The position numbers and the translations under genes were made by a program. From CAYXDO01 sp964463485 (GTDB lineage Bacteria > Myxococcota > Kuafuiibacteriia > Kuafuiibacteriales > Kuafuiibacteriaceae), in contig CAYXDO010000173.1 in NCBI GenBank assembly GCA_964463485.1, forward strand, positions 1 to 22,618: a stretch of DNA of 22,618 nucleotides, read 5' to 3'. Shown piece by piece: positions 20,954-22,618 of the stretch. The notes beneath the pieces were generated by a model. That model was not told where the DNA came from, did not search any database, and worked only from the letters and a program-made list of their open reading frames with translations. The number at the start of each line of letters is the position of its first letter. Positions within the stretch are counted from its first letter, which is position 1.

Positions 20954-22342
20954 ATGAGAATCTCGAAGAGTCTTACCGTTGCCGGGCTGCTCTCCGCGGG
21001 CACGGCGTTTGCGTCGAGCCACCGAGAGGCGCCGCTGATCTCCAACGATCCCGCCGCCGACAACACCGATCTGTACGCCTGGGTGAGTCCCACGACTCAC
21101 GACAAGCTGTACGTGATCGCGAACTATGTCCCGCTCGAAGAACCTGCGGGCGGCCCCAACTTCAACAGTTTCGCCGATGAGGTCCGGTACGAGATCTGGA
21201 TCTCGCGCGGAGACTCGCTGGATCCGGCGGTGAGTTATCAGTTCTTTTTCAAGACGACGCCGCCCCCGCGTGTGGACGTGGCCAATCAGACGCTCGGGCC
21301 CGGCGGCGGCAAGGAGTTCTTCTTGCAGCTGAGTGGCATCGCCCAGACCTATTCGGTCGTGAAGCGAGTCTACGCCGCGAACGGTTCGGTCACCGAGACG
21401 ACGATCGGAACGAACCTCCCGGTCGCGCCCGTGAACATCGGCCCGAGGACCGAGGCAGTGGCTCGCGGTGGAGCGGCCTACGACGACGCCTTCACCGCCA
21501 CGTTCGTCCACGACCTCGGCACGGCCGGGAGTGAGGGCCGAGTGTTTGCCGGTCCGCGCGACGACGGTTTCTACGTCGATCTCGGCGGCGTCTTCGACCT
21601 CGCCAACCTTCGAGCGAAGGGCACGGCCCAAGACGGCGTGGCTGGGTACAACACCCATGCGATCGCCATCGAAATTCCGACGACGCTGCTGACCGCGGAT
21701 GGAAGTGCGCCTGGAAATACGCCAGGCAACGCGACGACGCTCGGCGTCTATGCGTCGGCGTCTCGGCCCCAGGCGACGATCATCCGGAACAACGGAACGC
21801 GTTCGTACTTCGCGCCCTACAAGCAGGTCTCTCGGCTCGGACTGCCGCTCATCAACGAGGCCGTGATCGGCTTGCAGGACAAGGACCGCTGGAACGCCGA
21901 CAAACCGAGCGTCGACGTAGCTCGCTACGGCGCCTATTTCCTGAATCCCATCGTCGTGCGTGACGCCGAGGCGGTCGGCATCTACGCGGCGCTCGGCGCC
22001 GACCCCGACGCGCTCGGGCTCAAATGGAACCGAACCGACATCATCGACGTCATCAGCCTCCACGACGGTGAACACAGCTTCACGGCGATCGGCGACGTCT
22101 TGCGGGTCGACATGGCAAAGGACTCAGGCTTCCCGAACGGCCGGCCCATTCCGGGCGGCGCAGCAGCCAATCAAGAGCAGGCCGACGTGACGGACGTGCT
22201 CCTCACGGTGATCCTGTCCAAGGGCCTCGTCGCCATCAGCGACGGCGTGGATTACAACGACAAGGCCTTCCTCGCGACCTTCCCGTTCCTTCCGGTGCCG
22301 TGGCGTGGCTACGACGAAGGCCACGGCAAACCCACACCCTGA
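20954..22342 (+). CDS. DUF4331-family exported protein
   Basis: The 462-residue protein begins MRISKSLTVAGLLSAGTAFA, a Sec signal peptide. The mature end is SSHREAPLISNDPAADNTDLYA, the hallmark start of DUF4331. Later blocks such as RYEIWISRGDSLDPAVSYQF, FYVDLGGVFDLANLR, HAIAIEIPTTLL, YKQVSRLGLPLINEAVIG and LRVDMAKDSGFPNGRP fit a full-length member. The function of the family is unknown; no catalytic motif is evident. ATG at 20954 is preferred (GGAG 10 bases upstream, direct signal peptide); another in-frame ATG at 20933 lacks a ribosome binding site. The gene is followed 19 bases later by a hairpin. With the upstream TPR and propeller lipoproteins it forms a set of exported proteins. Confidence 0.88.
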   Translation: MRISKSLTVAGLLSAGTAFASSHREAPLISNDPAADNTDLYAWVSPTTHDKLYVIANYVPLEEPAGGPNFNSFADEVRYEIWISRGDSLDPAVSYQFFFKTTPPPRVDVANQTLGPGGGKEFFLQLSGIAQTYSVVKRVYAANGSVTETTIGTNLPVAPVNIGPRTEAVARGGAAYDDAFTATFVHDLGTAGSEGRVFAGPRDDGFYVDLGGVFDLANLRAKGTAQDGVAGYNTHAIAIEIPTTLLTADGSAPGNTPGNATTLGVYASASRPQATIIRNNGTRSYFAPYKQVSRLGLPLINEAVIGLQDKDRWNADKPSVDVARYGAYFLNPIVVRDAEAVGIYAALGADPDALGLKWNRTDIIDVISLHDGEHSFTAIGDVLRVDMAKDSGFPNGRPIPGGAAANQEQADVTDVLLTVILSKGLVAISDGVDYNDKAFLATFPFLPVPWRGYDEGHGKPTP

Positions 22343-22361
22343 AGTAGGTCCGGCCCTGGGA

Positions 22362-22382
22362 GCGCAGGCATCTTGCCTGCGC
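22362..22382 (+). terminator. 8-bp stem hairpin after the DUF4331 gene
   Basis: GCGCAGGC (22362-22369) and GCCTGCGC (22375-22382) are exact inverted repeats around ATCTT, 19 bases after the stop codon. The position suits a transcription terminator, though no T-tract follows. Similar CAGGCATCTTGCCTG palindromes are common dispersed repeats in bacteria, so it may also be an interspersed repeat. Confidence 0.55.
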
Positions 22383-22427
22383 CTAAGCTTCGCGGACTCG
22401 ACTTGCCGTATGGTCATCCGGCCCTGG

Positions 22428-22555
22428 ATAGGGGTAGGGAGGCCCGGTTACTCGGGCCCCCCCTCCGAACCGTACGGGCGAATTTCTCGCATACGGCTCT
22501 CCGGCTATCGGGTCTCCAGACGAGAGCGGCGATACTCTTCTCGGGCGGCTTCCAG
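22428..22555 (-). mobile_element. Group II intron 3' remnant (domains V and VI)
   Basis: On the minus strand, the complement of 22467-22499 is a 33-base domain V hairpin beginning GAGCCGTATGCGAG and ending CCCGTACGGTTC, with the catalytic AGC triad and a GAAA tetraloop-like centre. It is followed by a G-rich/C-rich hairpin (complement of 22432-22466; GGCCCGAGTAACCGGGCC) matching domain VI, and ends in CTACCCCTAT, a usual bacterial intron 3' end, at about 22428. Upstream (22500-22555) CTGGAGACCCGATAGCCG resembles the end of domain IV. The reverse transcriptase/maturase expected beyond is absent, replaced by a hexanucleotide repeat. The intron is a 5'-truncated, non-mobile fragment. Confidence 0.75.
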
Positions 22556-22557
22556 TG

Positions 22558-22618
22558 ACGAGCACGAGCACGAGCACGAGCACGAACGAGCACGAGCACG
22601 AACGAGCACGAGCACGAA
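22558..22618. repeat. Hexanucleotide repeat (ACGAGC)n running off the window
   Basis: ACGAGC units repeat from 22558, interrupted twice by a four-base ACGA, giving a higher-order 16-base step, and continue to the last base. It directly follows the group II intron remnant. It is a second hexamer repeat in this window, different in unit from the GAGTCR tract. Confidence 0.85.

Overview
The window looks like accessory chromosome from a GC-rich Gram-negative bacterium, most likely a myxobacterium-type (Myxococcota) genome. The clues are very high GC, long Asp/Ala/Thr-Pro linkers after lipoprotein signal peptides (19811-20926), a pseudogene resembling the C-terminal part of myxobacterial TPR/PEGA-type proteins (6508-6722), DUF4331 and TPR lipoproteins, and large amounts of intergenic repeat. 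The taxon is inferred, not shown. No rRNA or intact tRNA is visible.

Layout. (1) 1-2530: a small oxidoreductase gene (439-1026, minus) followed by gene debris: a SnoaL-like C-terminal scrap, a YceI C-terminal half, and a V4R fragment of a sigma-54 activator joined head-on to the YceI piece. A small coiled-coil gene follows. (2) 2530-4510: a minus-strand operon encoding a type IV AbiEi/AbiEii toxin-antitoxin pair and, sharing an ATGA overlap, a YggL-like ribosome-binding protein. A promoter with an inverted-repeat operator precedes abiEi. (3) 4510-6735: broken genes on both strands. The stretch 2120-6290 is bracketed by two 93-bp direct repeats (92/93 identical), so the AbiE block may be an excisable or duplicated segment. 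(4) 6735-8849: a probable defence cassette on the minus strand, with a small ORF, an AAA ATPase and a DUF4276/Toprim-like protein, next to another decayed gene.

(5) 9464-16618: a tightly overlapping minus-strand heavy-metal efflux operon. It encodes a TolC-family outer-membrane protein, a periplasmic adaptor lipoprotein with about six N-terminal Cys/His repeats, a CzcA-like RND pump and a TlpA-type thioredoxin. Upstream lies a small secreted Cys/Asp-rich protein with its own promoter candidate. The adaptor, the small protein and the thioredoxin suggest a metal-thiol relay in the periplasm. (6) 16000-17160: dense direct repeats, namely 44-bp copies before czcC, 21-bp copies, and a 43-bp periodic array with a conserved core and variable centres.

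(7) 17160-18260: a frameshifted, truncated diguanylate cyclase, a 166-bp palindromic element and a pure 252-bp hexanucleotide repeat. (8) 18404-22342: three plus-strand genes for exported proteins (a TPR lipoprotein, a beta-propeller-like lipoprotein and a DUF4331 protein). The window ends in a hairpin, the domain V/VI remnant of a group II intron on the minus strand, and a second hexanucleotide repeat that runs off the edge.

The many frameshifts cluster in debris zones, while long genes beside them (for example the 1028-codon pump gene) are intact. This favours real pseudogene accumulation in a plastic region over general sequencing error.
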